Source: Dactylosporangium vinaceum (GTDB lineage: Bacteria > Actinomycetota > Actinomycetes > Mycobacteriales > Micromonosporaceae). From it: a stretch of DNA of 64,000 nucleotides. The translations under genes and the position numbers were made by a program. The notes below the pieces were generated by a model. That model was not told the origin of the DNA and ran no database searches. It was given only the letters and a program-made list of their open reading frames with translations. Within the stretch, counting starts at the first letter, position 1. Every line of letters begins with the position of its first letter. Below, one piece after another: positions 52,766-60,963 of the stretch. Where the stretch lies: NCBI RefSeq assembly GCF_019904175.1, contig NZ_CP061913.1:3968001-4032000 (forward strand), written 5' to 3'.

Positions 52766-53848
52766 ATGACCACCACGCAGACCGGCCGGGTGATACCGGT
52801 ACTCGACATCTCGCAGTTGCGTGCCGGCCCCGGACCGCGGGCGGCCCTCCTCGACGAGCTGCGGGCCGCCGCCCATGACATCGGGTTCTTTGCGGTGGTC
52901 GGCCACGGCATCCCCGACGACGCCGCCGAAGGGGTACTGTCGGCGGCCCGGGAGTTCTTCGCCCTGCCGCTGCCCGACCGGCTGGCCATCGAGAACGTCA
53001 ACTCGCCGCAGTTCCGCGGATACACCCGTGTCGGTGCCGAGGTGACCGCCGGCGTGGCCGACCAGCGCGATCAGCTCGACATCGGACCGGAGCGCGAGGC
53101 GTTGGCGCTGGGCCCCGGCGACCCGCCGTACCTGCGGCTGATCGGCCCCAACCAATGGCCGACCGCCGTTGCGGCACTGCGACCGGCCGTGCTGCGCTGG
53201 CTCGCCGAGGCCGACCGCGCCGCGCGCGAGGTGCTGCGGGCGCTCGCGGCTGCCCTCGGCCAGTCCGAGGAGTACTTCGACACCTGGTTCGACAGCGAGG
53301 CGTCGGTGTCGCTGAAGGTGGTCCGGTACCCGGGTGGGGGCGGTGGTCCGTCGGCCGGCCCACGGCAGGGGGTCGGGGCCCACAAGGACTACGGCTACCT
53401 CGCGTTCGTCCTGCAGGACGAGGTCGGCGGCCTGCAGGTGGAGGTGGAGCCGGGGCGTTGGCTGGATGTGCCGCCAGTGCCGGGTGCGCTCGTGTGCAAC
53501 ATCGGTGAGATGCTGGAGGTCGCCACCCGGGGGTACCTGCGGGCCACGGTCCACCGGGTGGTAAGCCCGCCGTCCGATGTGGATCGGTACTCGGTGCCGT
53601 TCTTCCTCGGACCCAGACTCGATGCGGTCGTCGAGCCGATACCGCTACCGCCCGAGCTGGCGGACCGGGCGCGTGGCGTCAGCGACGATCCCGACAACCC
53701 GCTGCTGGCCGCGTACGGCGAGAAGGCGCTCATCGGCTGGCTGCGCTCCCACCCGCGGGTGGCCCGCCGATGGTGGTCCGACGTCCTCGCCACCCGGCCC
53801 GACCTACCGCAACCACCACAGGGTGCTGACGGCAACGGCGACCGATGA
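52766..53848 (+). CDS. 2-oxoglutarate/Fe(II)-dependent oxygenase (isopenicillin N synthase-like)
   Basis: A 360-residue enzyme with the DIOX_N domain (VIPVLDISQLRAG, HDIGFFAVVGHGIPDDAAEG) and the double-stranded beta-helix. Fe ligands are HKD in GAHKDYGYLAF and His in RATVHRV; the 2-oxoglutarate-binding Arg/Ser is RYSVPFF. ATG 52766 has GGAGGG before it. An 11-codon frame (ATG 52734) ends by overlapping this start and might couple translation. It could hydroxylate or desulfurise a small molecule, following the flavin monooxygenase. Confidence 0.87.
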   Translation: MTTTQTGRVIPVLDISQLRAGPGPRAALLDELRAAAHDIGFFAVVGHGIPDDAAEGVLSAAREFFALPLPDRLAIENVNSPQFRGYTRVGAEVTAGVADQRDQLDIGPEREALALGPGDPPYLRLIGPNQWPTAVAALRPAVLRWLAEADRAAREVLRALAAALGQSEEYFDTWFDSEASVSLKVVRYPGGGGGPSAGPRQGVGAHKDYGYLAFVLQDEVGGLQVEVEPGRWLDVPPVPGALVCNIGEMLEVATRGYLRATVHRVVSPPSDVDRYSVPFFLGPRLDAVVEPIPLPPELADRARGVSDDPDNPLLAAYGEKALIGWLRSHPRVARRWWSDVLATRPDLPQPPQGADGNGDR

Positions 53849-53933
53849 GCCGTGTGTCCATCAGAGCCATTCCGCCTCGTTGATCTCATGATGTGCGCGC
53901 CGCCGGGCCGGGCGTAGGCGGTAGCCTGAGTCG

Positions 53934-54443
53934 GTGAGCCCTGCGGTGTCGCCCCAGCCCGATGCGGTCGCGGCGCCATCGCTGGATCGGTTCGAGGCGG
54001 GTGTCTCGGCAATGGTGCGATGGGCCGAAAGCCGTCATGTCCGCGGCGAGGTCGCGAGCCGCTCGGGCAGTGATCTTCAACCGAGCGAGCTGCGGCTGCT
54101 GGAGTTCTTCGACCTGGCCGAGCCGATGCGGATCTCCGACATCGCCGAGTGCCTGCAGATCGACATCTCGACGACCTCGCTGCAGCTGCGGCAGCTGCGC
54201 AAGAAGCAGCTGGTCGAGGCGGTCCCGATGGAGCGTGACCGCCGGGCCACCATGATCGTCATCACCGACGACGGGCGCCGGATGGTCGCGAGGGTACGCG
54301 CGGCCCGGCTGGAGCTGCTGCGCGAGATCTTCGCCGGCATCCCGGGCGACCGGCTCGACCAGGTGGCCGAGGTGCTGCTGCTCGTCGAGGAGCACATGCT
54401 CGAAGGTATGCGCCGGCTCATCGGGGCCGACACGACCGGCTAG
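53934..54443 (+). CDS. MarR-family transcriptional regulator
   Basis: A 169-residue winged-helix protein: LQPSELRLLEFFDLAEPMRISDIAECLQIDISTTSLQLRQLRKKQLVEAVPMERDRRATMIVITDDGRRM. The helices after it form the dimer interface. GTG 53934 is the start. A perfect 18-base palindrome lies between it and the following SDR gene, so the SDR is the probable target. Confidence 0.88.
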   Translation: MSPAVSPQPDAVAAPSLDRFEAGVSAMVRWAESRHVRGEVASRSGSDLQPSELRLLEFFDLAEPMRISDIAECLQIDISTTSLQLRQLRKKQLVEAVPMERDRRATMIVITDDGRRMVARVRAARLELLREIFAGIPGDRLDQVAEVLLLVEEHMLEGMRRLIGADTTG

Positions 54444-54471
54444 CCCGGACCGCTGCATCGTCGCCGAACAT

Positions 54472-54489
54472 GCTTTGATTATTCAAAGC
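54472..54489. promoter_or_regulatory. 18-base MarR-type palindrome
   Basis: GCTTTGATTATTCAAAGC, 7-base perfect arms with TTAT between, 22 bases upstream of the SDR start at 54512 and 28 after the marR stop. AT-rich palindromes of this size are typical MarR sites. Confidence 0.65.
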
Positions 54490-54511
54490 ACTTTGGGGAA
54501 GGGGCGCGCGC

Positions 54512-55315
54512 ATGGGTACGGCAGTGGTCACGGGCGGTACCGACGGCATCGGGCGGGCGCTCGCCGAGGAGTACCTGCGCCGCGGCTTCGAGGTGCTCGT
54601 CGTCGGCCGCAGCGCCCGCAAGGGCAAGTCGTTCGCGGACTCCAGCGAGCGGGCGCACTTCGTGGCCGCGGATCTGAGCCTGGTGGCCGAGAACCGCCGC
54701 CTGGCCGAACAGCTCGCGCAGCGGTTCCCGGTCATCGATGTGCTCGTGCTGGGCGCCCGCTACCACCGCTCCGTGCGCACCGTCACGGCCGAGGGGTTCG
54801 AGACCAACTTCGCCCTGTTCTACCTCAGCCGGTTCCTGCTCAGTCATGGCCTGGCTGCCCCGCTCGGCCGCGCGGAGCACCCGGTCGTACTCAACTTCGG
54901 CGGAGCCGGGCAGACCGGACCGGTGCAGTGGGACGACCTGCAGCTCGAGCGGTCGTACCACGGCGTGCGGGCGATGGGCCACGCCGGCCGGCTCAACGAC
55001 CTGCTCGGCGTCGACCATGTCGACCGCCACGCCGGCGCCGGCATCCGGTACGTCCTCAACCACCCGGGCGTGGTCGTCACCAGCTTCGCCGGTGAGTACG
55101 ACCCGGTGACCGCCGCCGAGGTCGACCACCTGCGCATCATCGGCAAGCCGGTGGCCACGGCCGTCGCACAGATCCTGCCGTTCCTGGAGCCGCGCGTACC
55201 CGGGCCGCTCACCGCCGTGCTCGAGGGTCGCCGGGTGGCCCTGGAGCCGGGACTGTGGGACCTGCGCGACGCCCGCCTGCTGCATGACATCACGTCAGCG
55301 CTGCTGGCGGCCTGA
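54512..55315 (+). CDS. SDR-family oxidoreductase lacking the usual Tyr-Lys pair
   Basis: A 267-residue Rossmann protein: AVVTGGTDGIGRALAEEYLRRG, VVGRSARKGKSF, FVAADLSLV, VDVLVLGARYHRSVRTVTAEGFETNFALFYLSRFLL. Where classical members have Tyr-x3-Lys it reads YHGVRAMGHAGRLNDLLGVD; aligning AGRLNDLL with SKLANLL puts Gly in place of Tyr and Arg in place of Lys. It resembles the retinol/protochlorophyllide reductase-like branch. It may use the Tyr of SYHG or have lost catalysis. It follows a MarR gene and palindrome. Confidence 0.78.
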   Translation: MGTAVVTGGTDGIGRALAEEYLRRGFEVLVVGRSARKGKSFADSSERAHFVAADLSLVAENRRLAEQLAQRFPVIDVLVLGARYHRSVRTVTAEGFETNFALFYLSRFLLSHGLAAPLGRAEHPVVLNFGGAGQTGPVQWDDLQLERSYHGVRAMGHAGRLNDLLGVDHVDRHAGAGIRYVLNHPGVVVTSFAGEYDPVTAAEVDHLRIIGKPVATAVAQILPFLEPRVPGPLTAVLEGRRVALEPGLWDLRDARLLHDITSALLAA

Positions 55316-55483
55316 AACGCTACAGGAAACCTCGCCCCAGCGCCTTGGCTGTCAGCTGCGCCGCTCGGGCGAACGCGCCGGCGATCTGGGCATCATGTCC
55401 CTTTCGGCGGGGGAGTAGGCCGAGGGATCGGGCCCTTGTGCTCTCGGCCGTCCGTGGGCTGGCGAGACGCGATGGGGAAATGC

Positions 55484-56152
55484 TCACCCAGCGGTCTGCT
55501 GGCTGCGGTGCATGGCTCGGAGGAGGGCTCCGCGCTGCGGTGGCGCGGGCAGTTCGCGGGCGTGTTCGGTGGTGAATGCCTGCAGCAGGTATTCGACGAT
55601 GCGTTGCCAGGCGTGCGGGGCGATGCCGGCGGTGGCGGCGACGACGCCGGCGTTGGCCATGAGCAGCAGGATCATGTCGTCGGGGTGGAAGTCGGTGCGC
55701 AGGTGCCCGGAGGCTTTGGCGCGGCGCACGATGGTGACCCAGTCGCGGTAGGCGCGAGCGCGGCGGCCCTCGAGGTCCTCGATCGCGGGATTGGTGGCGG
55801 CGAAGGTCAGGGTGAGCAGCTCGGCGAAGCCGCGGTCACCGGACTGCATCGCGCACACCCGGCGCACATAGCCGCAGAACCCGGCCCACGGATCAGGGTC
55901 CGCGAGCGCTTGTGTTGCGGCGTCGGCGTAGTCGGCCATCTTGTCGCTGAACGCGGCCGCGATCAAGGACTCGCGGTCCGGGAACCGCCGGTGCAGTGTT
56001 GCCTCCCCGACGCCGGCTCGCCGGGCGATCTCGTCGAGCGGCACCTGGAGCCCTTGTTCGGCGAACGCGTGCCGGGCGGCGGCGATGATCGCGTTGCGGT
56101 TGCGCAAAGCGTCGGCACGCATCGGCTTCTCGATGGGTGTCCGGCTCGTCAC
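55484..56152 (-). CDS. TetR-family repressor
   Basis: About 222 residues. The DNA-binding part is AIIAAARHAFAEQGLQVPLDEIARRAGVGEATLHRRFPDRESLI, followed by a TetR C-terminal helix bundle (PWAGFCGYVRRVCAMQSGDRGFAELL). The start is GTG 56152 or ATG 56122; the longer upstream frame has no homology. It is divergent from an SDR gene and two repeated half-sites lie between. Confidence 0.88.
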   Translation of the reverse strand: MTSRTPIEKPMRADALRNRNAIIAAARHAFAEQGLQVPLDEIARRAGVGEATLHRRFPDRESLIAAAFSDKMADYADAATQALADPDPWAGFCGYVRRVCAMQSGDRGFAELLTLTFAATNPAIEDLEGRRARAYRDWVTIVRRAKASGHLRTDFHPDDMILLLMANAGVVAATAGIAPHAWQRIVEYLLQAFTTEHARELPAPPQRGALLRAMHRSQQTAG

Positions 56153-56168
56153 ATGCTCAGGATCGCAC

Positions 56169-56225
56169 AAGTGGAGCCGAGGCGCCACTTCGGTGCTATG
56201 TTGAAATGGAGGAAAGGCACCACTT
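56169..56225. promoter_or_regulatory. repeated operator between TetR and SDR
   Basis: AAGTGG (56169-56174) and CCACTT (56185-56190) form an inverted repeat; GGCGCCACTT (56181-56190) recurs as GGCACCACTT at 56216-56225, nine of ten bases identical and 35 bases on. Candidate TetR sites controlling both divergent genes. Confidence 0.5.
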
Positions 56226-56318
56226 AAGCCGGACGTGATCGGGAGACGGCGGTGACCCCGCCGGCCCGGACAACGCTGCACCTGGGAACCCACTGTCCGC
56301 CCCCGAAAGGAAACAACC

Positions 56319-56999
56319 ATGCCCGCTATCGCCATCGTCGGCGCCGGCCCCGGCCTCGGCCGGTCCATCGCGAAGACCTTCGGCAGCAACGGCTTCTCCG
56401 TCGCGCTCGTGTCCCGTACCCAGAGCAAACTCGACACCCTCGCCGCCGAACTCGGCCAGGCCGGCATCGACGCCGCCGGTTTCGCCGCTGACGTCATGGA
56501 CCGCGCCTCGCTTGTCGGCGCCTTCGCCAGGATCAAGCAGCGGTTCGGCACCGTCGACGTCCTGGAGTACTCGCCCGCCCCGCACAGCCCGGTGCCCGGC
56601 ATCACCATGGCGAGTCCGCTGGACGTCACCGTCGAGAACATCCAGCCGCAGCTCGACTACTACCTCTACGGTGGCATCACCGCCGCCCAGCAGGTCCTGC
56701 CCGACATGCTCGAACGCGGCAGCGGTACCCTGCTGTTCACCACCGGTGCGTCATCGGTCGACCCCACCCCGGCACCGCCGGAGTTCGCCAACATCGCACT
56801 CGCCAGCGCCGCCCTGCGCTCCTGGGTCCTCAAGCTGCACCAGGTCACCGACGGCACCGGCGTCTACGCCGCCCACATCCCCCTCTCGGTCTGGATCGGC
56901 ACCGGCGGCCTCGAGACCCAGCCCGACACGATCGCCCAGCTCTACTGGGACCTCTACACCAAACGAGAAGGCGCCGAGCACCACTACAACACCTTCTGA
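56319..56999 (+). CDS. SDR-family NAD(P)-binding protein with atypical active site
   Basis: A 226-residue protein: AIVGAGPGLGRSIAKTFGSNG (Rossmann loop), LVSRTQSKLDTLAAEL, FAADVMDRASL. It belongs to a group in which the Tyr-x3-Lys active site is missing: after FTTGASSVDPTP comes FANIALASAALRSWVLKLHQ. It has a GAAAGGAA ribosome site. It is controlled most likely by the divergent TetR. Many related proteins are annotated as SDRs of unknown function. Confidence 0.78.
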   Translation: MPAIAIVGAGPGLGRSIAKTFGSNGFSVALVSRTQSKLDTLAAELGQAGIDAAGFAADVMDRASLVGAFARIKQRFGTVDVLEYSPAPHSPVPGITMASPLDVTVENIQPQLDYYLYGGITAAQQVLPDMLERGSGTLLFTTGASSVDPTPAPPEFANIALASAALRSWVLKLHQVTDGTGVYAAHIPLSVWIGTGGLETQPDTIAQLYWDLYTKREGAEHHYNTF

Positions 57000-57033
57000 C
57001 GACCCAGGACCGCCACGGCCGCGACACCCGCAT

Positions 57034-57639
57034 TCACCCACGCGGGCGCGCGGCTCCCGGGGGTTGCGGGTCCAGGCGGCGGAGCAGCTCCTCGATGAAG
57101 GGGGCCTTGCCGGCGCGGTAGCGAGGGCGGTCGCGGTCGTCGGCAGCGGCCAGGCGCTGCTTGAGGCGGGCGTACTCGGCGGCCTGGGTCGGGTGCGTGC
57201 GCAGGTGGTCGCGGAACCGCAGCAGGATCGCCGGGTTCGGCGCGGCGGCCTCGTAGATGTGCAGGTGGTGGCTGCGGTGGGCGATGCCCGGGTAGCAGAA
57301 CGACCACTTGCGCGACTCCTCGTCGCCGGGCTCCGGGGCGTGGACCCAGCCGATCGGGGCCAGGTGGGCCGCGAGTCCGGCCGAGTCGTCGTAGTCGGCG
57401 ATGGTGGCCAGCATGTCGATGATCGGCTTGGCCGGCAGGCCCGGGATCGCGGTGCTGCCGACGTGCTCGACCCGGCCGACGAGGTGCCCGTGCAGGGCGG
57501 CCTCGACGAGGCGGCGTTCGCGGTCGAAGCGGGCCGGCCACTGCTCGTCGTAGGGGACGATGACGATCGGGTCGCGGCGGAGGGTGGCCGCCGCGGCGAT
57601 CCGGCGCGGGTCGGGCGGGCGTCTGGTGTCGTGGGTCAT
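57034..57639 (-). CDS. GrpB/UPF0157 family nucleotidyltransferase-like protein
   Basis: A 201-residue protein. VIVPYDEQWPARFDRERRLVEAAL and the nucleotidyltransferase-like signature VEHVGSTAIPGLPAKPIIDML, with HHLHIYEAA later, are the GrpB hallmarks. The biochemical role of the family is not settled. Its start overlaps the stop of a 59-codon frame by four bases, and that frame follows a cysteine-type leader peptide and a sulfur-locus palindrome, so this gene may respond to sulfur supply. Confidence 0.85.
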   Translation of the reverse strand: MTHDTRRPPDPRRIAAAATLRRDPIVIVPYDEQWPARFDRERRLVEAALHGHLVGRVEHVGSTAIPGLPAKPIIDMLATIADYDDSAGLAAHLAPIGWVHAPEPGDEESRKWSFCYPGIAHRSHHLHIYEAAAPNPAILLRFRDHLRTHPTQAAEYARLKQRLAAADDRDRPRYRAGKAPFIEELLRRLDPQPPGAARPRG

Positions 57640-57815
57640 GGGTGGCGGTTGTGGTCCAGCCGGCCGTGGCGGAGGCGGGTCCGGTAGACAAGCGGCGGAG
57701 CCACGCCGTCGTCATCTCCGGCGTCCGGGATGGGCAGGGCGACCACGACGTACGCCGAGTCGTAGCGGTGCGAGTCCACTGTGGACTGTGGTGTGCGAGC
57801 GGTTGGGGCTGACAT
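57636..57815 (-). CDS. small 59-residue protein coupled to GrpB
   Basis: ATG 57815 opens a 59-codon frame ending with a TGA that overlaps the grpB-like ATG (ATGA). It has a Ser/Thr-rich start, then HRYDSAYVVVALPIPDAGDD and a basic end (YRTRLRHGRLDHNRHP). The overlap is the same coupling used by true operons in this window. The ribosome site is weak. I do not recognise the family. Confidence 0.5.
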   Translation of the reverse strand: MSAPTARTPQSTVDSHRYDSAYVVVALPIPDAGDDDGVAPPLVYRTRLRHGRLDHNRHP

Positions 57816-57854
57816 CTCAAATCCTCACGAGCGGCCGGGATGGGGCAGAGAGTG

Positions 57855-57923
57855 TCAGTCCGGACACGAGGCCGACCACACGCGACCGAAGTCGATGTGG
57901 TGCCGGGCCCAGAGCCGTGTCAT
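57855..57923 (-). CDS. cysteine-type leader peptide (22 residues)
   Basis: ATG 57923 to TGA 57855 encodes a short peptide containing RHHIDFGRVWSASC followed by two residues. This fits the actinobacterial leader consensus (R-x-HIDL-x-RV-x-SA-x-C) found before sulfur-assimilation genes, where translation of the terminal Cys codon senses cysteine. It lies 40 bases before the small coupled gene and about 30 bases after an AACCTATC element on the same strand. Confidence 0.6.
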   Translation of the reverse strand: MTRLWARHHIDFGRVWSASCPD

Positions 57924-57973
57924 AGCTCAAGTGCAGCGCGGCGATGCGGCGCCTGTCAACGGTTCTCGCCAAA

Positions 57974-57994
57974 ATGCTATTAAGCCGATAGGTT
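57974..57994. promoter_or_regulatory. sulfur-locus palindrome, site upstream of the leader peptide
   Basis: ATGCTATT-N5-GATAGGTT. The right half is identical to those at 58073 and 61627 and the left half matches at five of eight positions. On the minus strand it reads AACCTATC-N5-AATAGCAT and lies about 50 bases before the leader-peptide ATG. Confidence 0.5.
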
Positions 57995-58072
57995 TTATAG
58001 GCATGACGCCGCCGCCACCTGATTGATGAAGGCCCCGGTGATCGCGCCACGGCCGCCGCCGGAGCATGCCTC

Positions 58073-58093
58073 AACCTATCAAGATGATAGGTT
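58073..58093. promoter_or_regulatory. perfect sulfur-locus palindrome AACCTATC-N5-GATAGGTT
   Basis: Perfect 8-base arms with a 5-base spacer. A TATTGT at 58101-58106 is followed by six bases and the hydrolase ATG (58113), so the palindrome covers the -35 to -10 space of a leaderless promoter and should act as a repressor or activator site. Confidence 0.7.
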
Positions 58094-58112
58094 TAGCGGA
58101 TATTGTGGGCGC

Positions 58113-58988
58113 ATGGCCAACGAGTTCGCGCTGCTTGCCGCGACCGCCCGGGATGTCTGCTACACCGGGCTCCTGCCGCGGGTCCGCCGGACCGACACCG
58201 GCACCATCGGCGGCCGGGTCAGCGCCCTGATCTGGGGCGACCGGCCGGAGGTGACGTTCCTGCACGGCGCCGCCCTCAACGCCCACACCTGGGACTCGAC
58301 CCTGCTCCTGCTGGCCCGCCCGGCCCTCGCCCTGGACCTGCCCGGCCACGGCGACTCCGAGTGGCGGGCCGACTTCGACTACGCCCCGCGCACCGTCGCC
58401 CCGGCCGTGGCCGCCGCCGTCGAGGCCCTGACCGACCGGCCGCAGGTGCTGGTCGGCCAGTCACTCGGCGGCCTGGTCGCCCTCGCCGTCGCCCAGCTGC
58501 GCCCCGACCTGGTCGCCGGGCTCGTCCTGGTCGACGTCTCGCCCGGGCAGCGGGCCGAGGACGCCCAGCAGGTGCGCTCGTTCCTGGCCGGCCCGCTGAT
58601 CTTCGAGTCCCGGGCCCAGGTGGCCGAGCTCGCGGTGGCCGCCGGGATCGCCGGCCCCGGCCCCGCCCTGGACCGCGGTGTGCTGTTCAACACCCGGGTC
58701 CGCCCCGACGGCAAGGTGATCTTCAAGCACCACTTCGGCAGCCCGCCGCCGGACGCCGCGGGGCTGCTGCGGGCCGAATTCACCGATCTGTGGCCGGTGC
58801 TGGAAGCGGCGACGGTACCGGTCCTGCTCATCCGGGCCGTGCACGGCTACCTGCCGCCGGACGTGGTCGCCGAGTTCGCGGCCCGCGTCCCGAAAGCCCG
58901 CATCGAGGAGCTCGACTCGCGGCACAACATCCAGGAGCAGCGCCCGGCCGAGCTGGCCGCGCTCATCGCAGCCTTCATCGAGCGCTGA
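58113..58988 (+). CDS. alpha/beta hydrolase
   Basis: A 291-residue alpha/beta-fold enzyme. VTFLHGAALNAHTWDS is the oxyanion strand, nucleophile Ser is in VLVGQSLGGLVALAVA, the acid is in the LLIRAVHGYLP to ARIEELDSRHN region and His in DSRHNIQEQRP. It resembles small-ester or haloperoxidase-type hydrolases. The promoter looks leaderless and carries the perfect sulfur palindrome, so it may release a sulfur-containing substrate such as a thioester or sulfonate ester (inference). Its 3' end overlaps the convergent MFS gene by 14 bases. Confidence 0.86.
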   Translation: MANEFALLAATARDVCYTGLLPRVRRTDTGTIGGRVSALIWGDRPEVTFLHGAALNAHTWDSTLLLLARPALALDLPGHGDSEWRADFDYAPRTVAPAVAAAVEALTDRPQVLVGQSLGGLVALAVAQLRPDLVAGLVLVDVSPGQRAEDAQQVRSFLAGPLIFESRAQVAELAVAAGIAGPGPALDRGVLFNTRVRPDGKVIFKHHFGSPPPDAAGLLRAEFTDLWPVLEAATVPVLLIRAVHGYLPPDVVAEFAARVPKARIEELDSRHNIQEQRPAELAALIAAFIER

Positions 58989-60171
58989 CCGGCACGTCGG
59001 CCGCGCGACCGGCCCGGACGCTCAGCCCGGTGAGCGCGGTGGCCGCGGCGACCGTCGCGATGATCGGTGCGGGCCCGCCTCCCGCCGCGGCCAGGGCCAT
59101 CGCCGCCGCCCCGACGCCGGCGAAGCCGCTCATCGTCATCGCGGTCAGCCCGCCGACGGCGCCGCGCACCTCGTCCGGGGTGATCTGCTGGACCCGGGTC
59201 AGGGTGTGGACCTGGGCCGCGCTGACGGCGATCGACCCGAACGTGAGCAGTACGAACGCGACGGCCAGCCAGGGTGCGAACGGCACGGCCGCGAGGGCCG
59301 CGGCGGCCGCGGCGACGCACAGCGCGATCGTGCGGCCCGGTGCGGCGGGGGCGCTGCCTCGGGCCAGGACCAGGCCGGCGGCCACCGCGGCCAGGCCGGG
59401 CGCGGTGCGCAGCAGGCCGTAGCCGACCGAGCCGCCGTGCCAGCGGTCGGCGTCGAGCACGGGTAGCAGCGTCTCCACCCCGATGACCAGGGCGCCGGTG
59501 GTGAGCAGGACCGCCTGCAGGCGCAGCAGGACCCGGTGGCGGCCGGCGAACCGCAGGCCGTCGCCCAGGCGGACCTGGTCCCGGTGCCCGCGGCCGCGGG
59601 GCATGCCCCGGAACGCGGCCAGCGCGACCAGGCAGCTCACCCCGTTGACCGCGAACACCCAGGCCGGCCCGGCCGCGGCGAGCAGCAGCCCGCCGATCGC
59701 CGGCCCGAGCAGGGCGGAGGCGCTGTAGACCGTTGAGGACAGCGACTGGGCGCTGTGCAGGTCGGCGGGCGGCACCACGGTGACGATCAGCGCGCCGCGG
59801 GCCGGGATGTCGACGGCGAGCCGGGTCGCCTCCAGGGCGGCGGTGGCGAAGAGCAGCCACGGCGTCAGCGTGCCGGTGGCCGCCGCGACGGCCAGCCCGG
59901 CGGCCATGGCGGCCTCCGCGGCCATCGCCCACCGCAGCAGCGCAGCCCGGTCGCCGCGATCGGCAAGGGGTCCGGTGAGCAGCGGCAGGACCATCATCGG
60001 GATGGAGAAGCAAAGGCCCTCGACGCCGAGTGCGGCGGCCGAGCCGGTCAGCTCGTACAGCATCCAGATCTTGGCGACGTTGCTCATCTGGGTGCCGACC
60101 GCGGACACCACGCCACCCGCCCAGAGCCGCACGAACAACGGGTGGCGTAGCGCCGGCCAGCCGGCGCTCAT
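58975..60171 (-). CDS. MFS transporter (EntS-like efflux type)
   Basis: A 398-residue protein with twelve predicted helices of the MFS_3 type: HPLFVRLWAGGVVSAVGTQMSNVAKIWMLYELTGSAAALG, LPLLTGPLADRGDRAALLRW, PARGALIVTVVPPADLHSAQSLSSTVYSASALLGPAIGG. ATG 60171 overlaps the PadR stop by four bases, so repressor and pump are one operon, a usual drug- or metabolite-efflux layout. Confidence 0.88.
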   Translation of the reverse strand: MSAGWPALRHPLFVRLWAGGVVSAVGTQMSNVAKIWMLYELTGSAAALGVEGLCFSIPMMVLPLLTGPLADRGDRAALLRWAMAAEAAMAAGLAVAAATGTLTPWLLFATAALEATRLAVDIPARGALIVTVVPPADLHSAQSLSSTVYSASALLGPAIGGLLLAAAGPAWVFAVNGVSCLVALAAFRGMPRGRGHRDQVRLGDGLRFAGRHRVLLRLQAVLLTTGALVIGVETLLPVLDADRWHGGSVGYGLLRTAPGLAAVAAGLVLARGSAPAAPGRTIALCVAAAAAALAAVPFAPWLAVAFVLLTFGSIAVSAAQVHTLTRVQQITPDEVRGAVGGLTAMTMSGFAGVGAAAMALAAAGGGPAPIIATVAAATALTGLSVRAGRAADVPVSAR

Positions 60172-60734
60172 GAGCGCGCCTCCGGAGCCCGGGCGAGGAC
60201 GGCGTCCCACTCGTCGTGCCAGGCCAGCTCGGCCCGGGCCCGCAGCTCGCTGCGCCGGAACGCGGCCGCCTGCAGCGCCGAGACCTCCGGCCGCAGGTAC
60301 CCCTCACGCTCGCCCCGTTCGCGCTCGCCGGCCAGTCGGTCCAGCTCCTGTTCCACGGCGCGGCGGTGGCGGCCCAGGAGGCCGGCGAGTGCGTCGCGCC
60401 CGACGGAGCCGGCGAAGATCAGGCCGGCGGCGAGGGGGTCGGCGCCGTTGTGCAGATCGGCGACGGCGCGGTCGCGCAGGAGGTCCAGCTCGGCCCGTCC
60501 GGCCTCGGTGACCTGGTAGACGGTCCGCTCCGGGCGCCGGTCGACCCGCTCCACGCGCAGCGGCTCGATCAGCTCGTCGTCCGCGAGTTTGCGCAGCTCC
60601 CGGTGCAGCGACCCGGCGCCGACACCGGCCCACTCGTCGGCCTTTGTCGCCTGCACCGCGCGCCGCAGCTCATGGCCGTGCTGCGCGCCGCGCTCAACCA
60701 AGAGCCCGAGAATCACCAAACGCGTTAGATTCAT
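60168..60734 (-). CDS. PadR-family transcriptional regulator
   Basis: A 188-residue regulator: VILGLLVERGAQHGHELRRAVQATKADEWAGVGAGSLHRELRKLADDELIEPLRVE, the winged helix of PadR-like proteins, followed by a helical C-terminal arm. A TAGATTC/GAATCTA repeat covers its start codon, consistent with autorepression of the PadR-MFS operon. Confidence 0.88.
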   Translation of the reverse strand: MNLTRLVILGLLVERGAQHGHELRRAVQATKADEWAGVGAGSLHRELRKLADDELIEPLRVERVDRRPERTVYQVTEAGRAELDLLRDRAVADLHNGADPLAAGLIFAGSVGRDALAGLLGRHRRAVEQELDRLAGERERGEREGYLRPEVSALQAAAFRRSELRARAELAWHDEWDAVLARAPEARS

Positions 60735-60755
60735 GAAGCTAGCGTACTGAATCTA
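60726..60755. promoter_or_regulatory. PadR operator candidate
   Basis: TAGATTC (60726-60732) and GAATCTA (60749-60755) with 16 bases between; the left arm touches the ATG at 60734-60732. AT-rich inverted repeats with long spacers are usual for PadR. Confidence 0.55.
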
Positions 60756-60963
60756 TACGGCCGCGCAAGCTGCCGCACGCCTCGGACATGAGCAGCAGCG
60801 CGAGCTCGCGCCGGTCAGCAGCGAAGGGCGGCACGGCCCTCCGGCGGCCCACGCCCTGACCCGCCGTCTCGAGCGGGACGGCCAGACCTCCGTAGCCCGC
60901 CACCGTCGGGGCGCACCCGCCATGCCACGTCCCCGTCCGTCGAGGCGGTCCAGCGCCACGACC

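Noticed and set aside
52734-52769. 11-codon frame ending on the start codon of the 2-oxoglutarate oxygenase.
   Set aside because: Too short to tell from chance; no ribosome site or conserved motif. Mentioned only as a possible coupling frame.
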